A stretch of 15,906 nucleotides of DNA from an uncultured Eubacteriales bacterium (GTDB lineage Bacteria > Bacillota > Clostridia > Christensenellales > QAND01), in assembly GCA_900546685.1 (NCBI GenBank), contig UREB01000017.1, forward strand, positions 1 through 15,906, given 5' to 3'. Under the pieces are notes generated by a model. It did no database searches. It was given only the letters and a program-made list of their open reading frames with translations, and was not told the origin of the DNA. Both the position numbers and the translations under genes were made by a program. This document shows, piece after piece, positions 8,782 through 14,126 of the stretch. The first letter of the stretch is position 1. Every line of letters starts with the position of its first letter.

Positions 8782-9246
8782 TTACGCCTCCTCCGTATAA
8801 AGATTCAGCCTAAGGCTCGTATTACCAAGCGTCAATACGTCGCCATCATAGACCTCTTCCCCTTTTTCCGCCGGTTTCCCGTTTATCATGACCTCTGCAT
8901 GCCCCAAAGGAGAAATGTACGCCTGCCCTCTTGCCATATACAATACGGCATGGCGCTTGGCAACCGTATCATCGCAAACGCATACATCGCAGAGCCGATG
9001 GCTTCCGATGGTATTTTCCCATTTTAAGCCAAAGCGCTGCGTAGGCGGTTTTAGCCGGTTTTTAGATGTTTTCTGCTGAACGACCAATTCCCCAAAGATT
9101 TGGCCCGGCCCATAGTTGAGCATTTCCTTCCGAAAGGAATATTCCGTCAAGGAATTATCAATCAATCGTATCAAAATATAAAGCGTAATCAACAAAAACC
9201 AGAACCTGGATATGTCGGTCACAATGCTTATGACTGTATCGGTCAA
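8782..9246 (-). CDS. Membrane-anchored FHA-domain protein
   Basis: The product (154 residues from the chosen start) has one membrane helix at about 13-30 and a C-terminal FHA domain at about 74-150, facing the cytosol. FHA features are IGS at 80-82, DVCVCDDTVAKRHA at 87-100 and ING at 121-123, followed by the closing strands (DGDVLTLGNTSLRL). FHA domains usually bind phosphothreonine, and FHA proteins next to RodA/PbpA in Gram-positives, such as mycobacterial FhaB, help organise wall synthesis. Here the usual Arg after IG is Ser and the Ser of the S-R-x-H motif is Ala. A longer frame reaches 9309 but has no ribosome binding site; TTG at 9246 has AAAGGAG 11 bases upstream. GTG at 9258-9256 overlaps that site and is unlikely. 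No Ser/Thr kinase gene is visible. Confidence 0.85.
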   Translation of the reverse strand: MTDTVISIVTDISRFWFLLITLYILIRLIDNSLTEYSFRKEMLNYGPGQIFGELVVQQKTSKNRLKPPTQRFGLKWENTIGSHRLCDVCVCDDTVAKRHAVLYMARGQAYISPLGHAEVMINGKPAEKGEEVYDGDVLTLGNTSLRLNLYTEEA

Positions 9247-9257
9247 ATGCCAACACA

Positions 9258-9264
9258 CTCCTTT
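9258..9264 (-). promoter_or_regulatory. Ribosome binding site deciding a TTG start
   Basis: AAAGGAG sits 11 bases before the TTG at 9246-9244. No ATG is available in frame between this site and the membrane helix, so TTG is the best start for the FHA gene. Confidence 0.6.
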
Positions 9265-9280
9265 CCGGTAGTTATGCCCT

Positions 9281-9310
9281 ATTATAGGCGAGGGGGATAG
9301 AATATGCAAA
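9281..9310 (-). promoter_or_regulatory. Possible promoter for the FHA–SEDS–PBP genes
   Basis: A perfect -10 hexamer TATAAT (9286-9281) is preceded after 18 bases by TTTGCA (9310-9305), which matches the -35 consensus at four of six positions. It lies in the 76-base gap after the ArsR gene and about 35 bases before the FHA start. No terminator is seen in the gap, so read-through from the upstream promoter is also likely. The -10 sits inside an 11-base perfect dyad (CCTAT-A-ATAGG). Confidence 0.5.
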
Positions 9311-9322
9311 CAGCTCTATGCA

Positions 9323-9745
9323 TTACCAGATCTGCGTCCCATTCATAGACAAATATTCCATCGCCATTCCAATGATGGCGTTGATATGCCACCCGTCCAA
9401 AGAATAAAAAATATTTTTCCCGCTGCGTCTGGATTTTACAATGCGCTGGTTATTCAACACACGCAGGTGGTTGGATACCGCAGGCTGGGACATTTCCAAC
9501 AAGTGGCATAAATCCGTAACGCACATCTCCCGAACGCTCAACGCCTGCAAAAGCCGTAGCCTGGTACCGTCCGCAAACGTCTTAAAAAACTGTGCGGCCT
9601 GCTGGCTTGTCCCATAGTCCATGACCAGCTGACGCATTTGGCTCATCTTGCGCACAGGTTCTACTGTATCCTGTACAGACGCTTCTACATCGCTATGCTG
9701 CATGGTCTCCTGCTCGTATACCCTGCTTTCCGAATTGGCCTCCAT
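9323..9745 (-). CDS. ArsR-family (winged-helix) transcriptional regulator
   Basis: A 140-residue cytoplasmic DNA-binding repressor of the ArsR/SmtB fold. An acidic, probably disordered N-terminal extension (1-30) precedes the domain. The helix-turn-helix runs from about VTDLCHLLEM (76-85) through the recognition helix SQPAVSNHLRVL (86-97), and the wing is RRSGKNIFYSL (106-116). Cys 75 and Cys 80 flank the alpha-3 region where arsenic and cadmium sensors carry their CxC ligands, but the exact CVC motif is absent. In the C-terminal helix His 120 is present but the remaining ligands of zinc-sensing CzrA/SmtB are not, so it may not sense metal at all. The ATG at 9745 has GGAGG 8 bases upstream; the longer frame has no such support and runs into the promoter. 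It heads the envelope cluster and may regulate it or itself. Confidence 0.9.
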   Translation of the reverse strand: MEANSESRVYEQETMQHSDVEASVQDTVEPVRKMSQMRQLVMDYGTSQQAAQFFKTFADGTRLRLLQALSVREMCVTDLCHLLEMSQPAVSNHLRVLNNQRIVKSRRSGKNIFYSLDGWHINAIIGMAMEYLSMNGTQIW

Positions 9746-9788
9746 GGTTGATTCCTCCCACCCAACAACAATACATTTATTTATACTG

Positions 9789-9817
9789 ATATTATTATTT
9801 GTCTTATTTTTTGTCAA
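9789..9817 (-). promoter_or_regulatory. Strong sigma-A-type promoter of the ArsR gene
   Basis: TTGACA (9817-9812) and TAATAT (9794-9789) are separated by exactly 17 bases of A/T-rich DNA. This is a perfect -35 and a five-of-six -10. The predicted start is near 9782, giving a leader of about 37 bases to the ATG at 9745 with the ribosome binding site inside it. The terminator of the preceding unit lies just upstream, as expected for an operon boundary. Confidence 0.85.
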
Positions 9818-9828
9818 GATCGCAATAA

Positions 9829-9853
9829 AAAAACGCCTTGGTACGGCGTTTTT
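9829..9853 (-). terminator. Intrinsic terminator after the membrane-protein gene
   Basis: Read on the minus strand, AAAAACGCC pairs with GGCGTTTTT around a 7-base loop, and the T-run continues past the stem. It begins 9 bases after the stop codon of the small membrane-protein gene. The stem is A/T rich at its base and symmetrical, so it could also act on the other strand, although no gene there needs it. Confidence 0.85.
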
Positions 9854-9861
9854 CAATCGTT

Positions 9862-10392
9862 TTATAATAAGTGTTGCCTGATATGATTGGCATATACCAA
9901 CGCTACCAAGGAGCTCCATCCATCATAGAGCAGAAAGAATGCATTGAAGATCAGCGCCATCAACCAGGCTGGCAAATTTGTAGCATAAGGGGTAAATACA
10001 GGTTGCGGCGCCAAAAAAACTGCCAGCGCCATCAACAAATTAAACAGCATCATTTTGATGGCAAATACGATGATCTTATCTCTAGATTCTTCCAAGGCAA
10101 ATTTTAAAATCGGGTACCAGCCACAAAACAAGAAGTACGGCATCATCCCATAGATGCCCCCTACCATAAACAAGCCAAACACGCTTGTTGCCACATATAC
10201 CCAAAAGGCTTTGCCAAATTCCCCCTCCACGACAAGACAGCCCAGCAACGAGCTAGCCAAAAACAGCATAATGATCGTCATAAAGCGCGGCATCAACACC
10301 GAAACATATAAGAATAAGCATATCATCATGCCAAACATACAGGCAAGTGCAGTATATCTGCCGCCCTTTGCCTGCCTTTTTTGAATTCCCAT
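9862..10392 (-). CDS. Small polytopic membrane protein, function unknown
   Basis: The 176-residue product has a short basic N-terminus (GIQKRQAKGGRY) and about five or six hydrophobic segments, roughly at 14-33, 38-56, 63-82, 84-99, 107-128 and 142-165. The layout resembles substrate-binding (S) components of ECF transporters and small clostridial membrane proteins with an FF/FCGWYPILK-type loop (here at 89-97 CGWYPILKF); I cannot name a family with confidence. The longer frame to 10506 overlaps the J-domain gene and lacks a ribosome binding site. The ATG at 10392 has GGGGAGAGGAG about 12 bases upstream and gives a normal membrane-protein start. It is the last gene of a three-gene unit, 29 bases after the J-domain gene and just before a terminator. 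Confidence 0.8.
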   Translation of the reverse strand: MGIQKRQAKGGRYTALACMFGMMICLFLYVSVLMPRFMTIIMLFLASSLLGCLVVEGEFGKAFWVYVATSVFGLFMVGGIYGMMPYFLFCGWYPILKFALEESRDKIIVFAIKMMLFNLLMALAVFLAPQPVFTPYATNLPAWLMALIFNAFFLLYDGWSSLVALVYANHIRQHLL

Positions 10393-10421
10393 ACAGCTAC
10401 GCGACTCCTCTCCCCTTTGGC

Positions 10422-11069
10422 CTAACAATAGAACGGAAAAAACATGCAGGGCAACCCACCGCCACGGCACATAGATACCGAGCTGAGCGCACACAGCGTG
10501 CTGCAACAGAAAATATCCTGGTTTGTGACCGCCCTGCGCCGTCCACCGCGGAATTGCGTTCCTCTTTTTTCAAACTGCTCTTTGTTTTGCCGATACTCTG
10601 CATTGGAAGGATCCATCTGCACGGCCTGGGTCAGATGGATGCGCGCGCTATCATACCGCCCGCTTTGCCAAAAGATCATACCCATCAAAAAATGCCATTC
10701 TGCCGTGCGTTCCTGTACCTGCGTCAAGAACATCTCTGCGCGTCGCCAGTCCCCCATTTGCAACAGCATACGCACATACTGGAAGACCTGCTCCTTAGTT
10801 GCATTCTGTCCCTGCCCGGCATAGCCCTGCTGGCCATAACCTCCTCCATAGCCGGCGCCGCCCTGCTGGCCAAAATTTGGCGTTGCGTTTTTGCCTGTCA
10901 GCATATCATACGCGGCGTTGATCTCTTTCATTTTCTCCACCGCTTCATCATGCTTCGGCGTATTTTGATATTGGTCCGGATGCCATTTTTTTACCAAGCT
11001 CCGATACGCTTTTTTAATTTCCTCTTCACTAGCCCCTGGTTTTACGCCCAGTACATCATACGGGTTCAG
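10422..11069 (-). CDS. J-domain (DnaJ-like) protein with TPR-like region and Cys-rich tail; CTG start
   Basis: The 215-residue protein opens with a J domain (1-62): NPYDVLGV, helix II AYRSLVKKWH and the Hsp70-stimulating HPD at 30-32. A Gly/Gln/Tyr-rich linker follows (about 65-90), then a TPR-like helical region (about 92-160, with WHFLMGMIFWQSGRYDSA), a basic patch (RGGRRR near 174-179) and a tail with six Cys at 188, 189, 193, 201, 208 and 215. It is not full-length DnaJ: the canonical CxxCxGxG zinc repeats and C-terminal domains are absent. It would recruit DnaK to a specific client. An upstream ATG at 11120 would add 17 basic residues with no ribosome binding site; CTG at 11069 has AGGAGG 8 bases upstream and gives the family-typical N-terminus. 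It overlaps the DUF5685 gene by 14 bases. Confidence 0.88.
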   Translation of the reverse strand: MNPYDVLGVKPGASEEEIKKAYRSLVKKWHPDQYQNTPKHDEAVEKMKEINAAYDMLTGKNATPNFGQQGGAGYGGGYGQQGYAGQGQNATKEQVFQYVRMLLQMGDWRRAEMFLTQVQERTAEWHFLMGMIFWQSGRYDSARIHLTQAVQMDPSNAEYRQNKEQFEKRGTQFRGGRRRAVTNQDIFCCSTLCALSSVSMCRGGGLPCMFFPFYC

Positions 11070-11883
11070 CGTTTTCTCCTCCTCTATCCAAGGCCGCCTG
11101 CGTCTTTTCCGGCAGCGCACAAACTAGCATATGTTCTATGATTCCTGCAGACTGTGCACCGGGATTCAGCTGTTCAATGCAAAGATCCGCTTCGCCCAAA
11201 GTGTGCCAAAGCGAAAACTCCATTGCTTCCTGTGCATCTGCAAGGTCATGGTATCGGTTTACCAAAACATTATACTGCTTTTCAAAGATATCCTGTTCAA
11301 AATCATTCATTGCATCCTGCAAATAGATCCAGCGGCCAATGTTATAAAAAAACCGGCCCAGCGGCCCTTTTCTATCCGCCCCAGGCGCCGCTATTGTTTG
11401 CAACAGCGCGGCAAAGGTATCCGCCGCTGCATCTACATCTTCGCTATTTGCCTTTTGCAGCGCTTCCAGCTTTGACAGCTGATGACGGATGGCGCTGTCG
11501 ATTTGCGGCATTCTTTTCCGGATCTTCTTTACCTTTGGCTTAAATGCACGCCGCAGAATGCGCATCGCGCGCCCTGCTCCATCGTCGATTTTATCACATA
11601 GATCATAATAGGCCAGCAACGTATTGATATCGGCTGCATAGCACGTTTCTTCGGATAAAATCATTTCTACCTTTTTATAAGGTTTTACCGGGCATCGTTT
11701 CGTGCAAATCGGCTGTGCCTGGCCACAACTAGAACGCACCGCGGCTAAAAAAGCGCATTCATAGCTCAACGCCATGCGGGCCGGCCACCCCATCTGCTTG
11801 CATGTCCCACAATAAAAGGCGCGGAAGGTGGCCCGGTCTTCTGGCCCCATCTCCGATTCTATCGGTGATATATACCCAAACAC
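11056..11883 (-). CDS. DUF5685-family protein with Cys cluster and two Asp-rich helices
   Basis: This 275-residue protein matches my memory of the uncharacterised DUF5685 family (MFGY… then a YCGxC motif). The N-terminal part has six Cys: the YCGTC pair at 25 and 28, then 43, 53, 60 and 64, suggesting a metal or Fe-S site. The rest is predicted helical. Two Asp-rich segments stand out: YYDLCDKIDD at 92-101 and YLQDAMNDFEQD at 187-198, followed by KQYN. They resemble in spacing the paired DxxxD regions of squalene/phytoene-synthase-type enzymes, though no such activity is known to me here. A basic stretch (115-124) lies between. No signal peptide or membrane helix is seen. GTG at 11883 has AGGAGG 6 bases upstream and restores the family start; the extra ten residues of the longer frame overlap the promoter. 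First gene of a three-gene unit. Confidence 0.85.
   Translation of the reverse strand: MFGYISPIESEMGPEDRATFRAFYCGTCKQMGWPARMALSYECAFLAAVRSSCGQAQPICTKRCPVKPYKKVEMILSEETCYAADINTLLAYYDLCDKIDDGAGRAMRILRRAFKPKVKKIRKRMPQIDSAIRHQLSKLEALQKANSEDVDAAADTFAALLQTIAAPGADRKGPLGRFFYNIGRWIYLQDAMNDFEQDIFEKQYNVLVNRYHDLADAQEAMEFSLWHTLGEADLCIEQLNPGAQSAGIIEHMLVCALPEKTQAALDRGGENAEPV
11078..11083 (-). promoter_or_regulatory. Ribosome binding site deciding a CTG start
   Basis: AGGAGG is perfectly placed 8 bases before CTG (11069-11067). There is no ATG, GTG or TTG in frame between this site and the conserved NPYDVLGV, so CTG is the likely initiator of the J-domain gene. The site lies inside the last codons of the DUF5685 gene, so translation may be coupled. 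Confidence 0.75.
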
Positions 11884-11889
11884 GGCACA

Positions 11890-11895
11890 CCTCCT
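11890..11895 (-). promoter_or_regulatory. Ribosome binding site deciding a GTG start
   Basis: AGGAGG lies 6 bases before the GTG at 11883-11881 and fixes the start of the DUF5685 gene, in agreement with the MFGY N-terminus of the family. Confidence 0.8.
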
Positions 11896-11903
11896 GAAAA
11901 TAT

Positions 11904-11932
11904 ATTGTATCATGCTCGTTTTGAATTTTCCA
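11904..11932 (-). promoter_or_regulatory. Likely promoter of the DUF5685–J-domain–membrane-protein unit
   Basis: TGGAAA (11932-11927, four of six consensus bases) and TACAAT (11909-11904, five of six) are separated by 17 bases, with TG one base before the -10 (extended -10). Transcription would start near 11897, leaving a very short leader of about 14 bases that contains the ribosome binding site. The terminator of the previous unit is about 65 bases upstream. Confidence 0.7.
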
Positions 11933-11991
11933 CTAAAGCCGGTGTTTTCTTATAGAACCATTGGATTGTCGTTTTGCTGCCATGTTCCAGC

Positions 11992-12027
11992 AAAGAAAAA
12001 AGGGCCATAGGAGGTTCCTATGGTCCT
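11992..12027 (-). terminator. Intrinsic terminator after the SDR gene
   Basis: On the minus strand AGGACCATAGGA pairs with TCCTATGGCCCT around a 3-base loop: 12 paired positions with one A·C mismatch, followed directly by a run of six T, then CTTT. It starts 12 bases after the SDR stop codon and closes the thrC–trpS unit. Confidence 0.93.
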
Positions 12028-12038
12028 TTGCCTCTATT

Positions 12039-12800
12039 TTATAGCAACAATCCGCCCGTCATATCGACGATACTGCCAATGGCTAGCTTGCATTTTTCGC
12101 TGGCCAGCATGGCAACCATCACGCCGATATCTTCCGGCATACCAAATTGCTGTGTTGGCAAACGTTTTCTTTTGATCTCCATGGCCTCAAAATCCGTTTC
12201 AAATAGCTTATCAGTCCGGCTGTTTCTCACAAATCCCGGCAACACGCCATTGACACGAATTCCATCGCCGATGACCTCGCCTGCCAAGGCTTTGGTAAAT
12301 CCCAATCCGCCCGCCTTGCTGGCATTGTAGGCCGTCCTCCCCTTTGTGGTGGAGGATACCGCCGCTTTGGATAGGATGTTTACGATGGCTCCGCCTTTCT
12401 TTGTTTTTCTACATAGGCGCACCATTTCCCGGCACATCAAAAATGTGCCCGTTAAATTGGTATCCACAACCCTGCGCCATTGTGCAAGCGTCATTTTATC
12501 AATGGGATACCCATCGGTTACCCCTGCGTTGTTGACGAGTATGTCTATCCTGCCAAATGCATCCACAGCGCTTTTGAAAATGGCCGAAACATCGTCTTCT
12601 TTGCTAACATCACCCTGTATGGCCAGCACATTGCCCACTTCCGCCAGCTCTGCGCAAAACGCTTGGCTCATTTCGTCGTTGGAATGGGTATTGACCACCA
12701 CCGTGGCTCCCTCCTGCACCAGGCATCGGCAAATGCCTGCTCCAATGCCTTTTGCGCCACCAGTTACAATCGCTATCTTGCCCGATAGACCAAGATCCAT
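12039..12800 (-). CDS. Short-chain dehydrogenase/reductase (FabG-like SDR)
   Basis: A 253-residue NAD(P)H-dependent oxidoreductase of the classical SDR type, cytoplasmic. Motifs: dinucleotide-binding TGGAKGIG at 13-20, GDV near 63-65, NNAG at 90-93, Asn 115, the catalytic YxxxK (Tyr 158, Lys 162) and the probable catalytic Ser 144, one residue further from Tyr than in FabG, which may mean a small loop change. The C-terminus ends in SIVDMTGGLLL as in FabG-like enzymes. A true fabG would usually sit with other fatty-acid genes; here it follows trpS by 23 bases and precedes a terminator, so its substrate is open (a beta-ketoacyl or other keto/hydroxy compound). The frame also allows GTG at 12809, but that lies one base from the ribosome binding site AGGAG, which is 10 bases before the ATG used here. 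Confidence 0.9.
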   Translation of the reverse strand: MDLGLSGKIAIVTGGAKGIGAGICRCLVQEGATVVVNTHSNDEMSQAFCAELAEVGNVLAIQGDVSKEDDVSAIFKSAVDAFGRIDILVNNAGVTDGYPIDKMTLAQWRRVVDTNLTGTFLMCREMVRLCRKTKKGGAIVNILSKAAVSSTTKGRTAYNASKAGGLGFTKALAGEVIGDGIRVNGVLPGFVRNSRTDKLFETDFEAMEIKRKRLPTQQFGMPEDIGVMVAMLASEKCKLAIGSIVDMTGGLLL

Positions 12801-12823
12801 GCCAACCACGCTCCTATTGAATT

Positions 12824-13825
12824 TTAGATTTGATAAAAGCCGATTTTCTTATACACCTTGCGCAGCGTACGTCTTGCAATCGCGGCCGCTTTCTCCGCAC
12901 CATCCTTCATGAGCGCCTCCAGCTGCGCTTTATCCGATAAATACGCCTGATATCTATCCTGAATGGGTTTTAATGTCTCCACTACGGCCTCCGCCACAGC
13001 AGGCTTGAACGCGCCATATCCCTTACCGGCAAATTCCTCTTCCACCTGCTGGGTAGTTTTCTCCGTCAAGACCGAATAGATCCCGATCAGGTTGCTTACG
13101 CCCGGCTTCTCCGGCGCCACACGAATGGCGTTTTCCGTATCCGAATCGGTAACGGCCCGCTTGATCTTACGCGTAATGACATCCGGTGGGTCTAACAGTG
13201 CAATATAGCCGTTTTCATTCTCGTCGGACTTGCTCATCTTTCGTTCCGGCTCTTGTAAGCTCATGATACGCGCGCCCACCTTGGGAATATACCCATCCGG
13301 CACTGTAAATACCTCTCCATATAAGTTGTTGAACCGCTCTGCAATATCCCGTGTAATCTCCAAATGCTGTTTTTGATCTGCCCCTACCGGCACCAGATCT
13401 GCCTGGTATAACAGAATATCTGCCGCCATCAGTACGGGATAATCAAACAGCCCCGCATTGATGTTATCCGGATGCTTTTCAGACTTATCCTTAAACTGTG
13501 TCATGCGGTTTAACTCACCCATATAGGTATAGCAGTTCAGCGCCCAGGATAGCTGGGCATGCTCTGGCACATGGCTTTGCACATATAGGATGGATTTTGC
13601 CGGGTCAATGCCGCAAGCCATCAACAACGCATAGGTTTCCAGCGTCCTTCTGCGCAGCACAGCAGGCTCCTGCCGTACCGTGATCGCATGCATATTCACA
13701 ACGCAGTAGATACAGTCAAACTCCTCCTGCATTTTGCCCCAGTTGCGCACCGCGCCCACATAATTGCCCAGCGTCAGCATGCCAGAAGGCTGTATGCCGC
13801 TGTAAACTACCTTTTTCTTCTCCAT
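12824..13825 (-). CDS. trpS: Tryptophanyl-tRNA synthetase (TrpS)
   Basis: TrpS charges tRNA-Trp with tryptophan using ATP. The 333-residue class Ic enzyme has the HIGH-equivalent TLGN at 18-21 within PSGMLTLGNYVG, the tryptophan/ATP pocket region with DYPVLMAADILLYQAD at 128-143 and VGADQKQHLE at 147-156, and KMSKS at 196-200 followed by DEN. The length is normal for the bacterial enzyme. I prefer the ATG at 13825 (MEKKKVVYSG) because AAGGA is 12 bases upstream, whereas the earlier in-frame ATG at 13837 directly abuts that site. No T-box leader is possible here: DUF503 ends only 19 bases upstream. Tryptophan-dependent control, if any, would have to act further upstream in the operon. Confidence 0.97.
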   Translation of the reverse strand: MEKKKVVYSGIQPSGMLTLGNYVGAVRNWGKMQEEFDCIYCVVNMHAITVRQEPAVLRRRTLETYALLMACGIDPAKSILYVQSHVPEHAQLSWALNCYTYMGELNRMTQFKDKSEKHPDNINAGLFDYPVLMAADILLYQADLVPVGADQKQHLEITRDIAERFNNLYGEVFTVPDGYIPKVGARIMSLQEPERKMSKSDENENGYIALLDPPDVITRKIKRAVTDSDTENAIRVAPEKPGVSNLIGIYSVLTEKTTQQVEEEFAGKGYGAFKPAVAEAVVETLKPIQDRYQAYLSDKAQLEALMKDGAEKAAAIARRTLRKVYKKIGFYQI

Positions 13826-13844
13826 TGATCCGCCCATTCCTTAT

Positions 13845-14126
13845 CTAGTAAATTTCACTTTTGATTTCCTGCCGAGACAGCACCGGCTCCTCATACAAAT
13901 GCATTTCCACACGCTGCATCATACGCTGTGCTGTCGGCATATCGGCACACGCCATCGCCATTCCAAGCTGCATCCATTGTCTATTGTCTTGCAAACCATC
14001 CTCGCATACCGAAGCCCCATACTCGCGCCGAAGCTGTGCACATAGCCGCTTAACGGCACTACGCTTATCCTTCAGTGAACTGCTATGCGCCAGGTACGCG
14101 GTGATTTGCAAACACACAACCGTCAT
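13845..14126 (-). CDS. DUF503-family small protein (YlxP-like)
   Basis: A 93-residue protein with the DUF503 pattern: an N-terminal strand (MTVVCLQITAYLA), the conserved SLKDKRSAVKRLCAQLRREYG segment (positions about 17-37, start SLKDKRSAVK) and a second strand/helix region around 50-80. Members such as YlxP are small ferredoxin-like-fold proteins often encoded near translation factors (infB, rbfA); the molecular role is not established to my knowledge. Here it lies between thrC and trpS. Its ATG overlaps the thrC TGA (ATGA), indicating translational coupling, and trpS follows 19 bases later. A translation-related role would fit the trpS neighbour, but that is inference. Confidence 0.88.
   Translation of the reverse strand: MTVVCLQITAYLAHSSSLKDKRSAVKRLCAQLRREYGASVCEDGLQDNRQWMQLGMAMACADMPTAQRMMQRVEMHLYEEPVLSRQEIKSEIY

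Noticed and set aside
10393..10506. N-terminal extension of the small membrane protein
   Set aside because: Overlaps the J-domain coding region, lacks a ribosome binding site, and the ATG at 10392 has a usable one.
10347..11141. 264-codon plus-strand open frame
   Set aside because: Antisense to the J-domain gene, whose HPD motif and ribosome binding site are clear; the translation has no recognisable domain.
13826..13860. T-box or other tRNA-sensing leader before trpS
   Set aside because: Only 19 bases separate DUF503 and trpS, and the thrC side is closed by overlaps, so there is no room for a leader.
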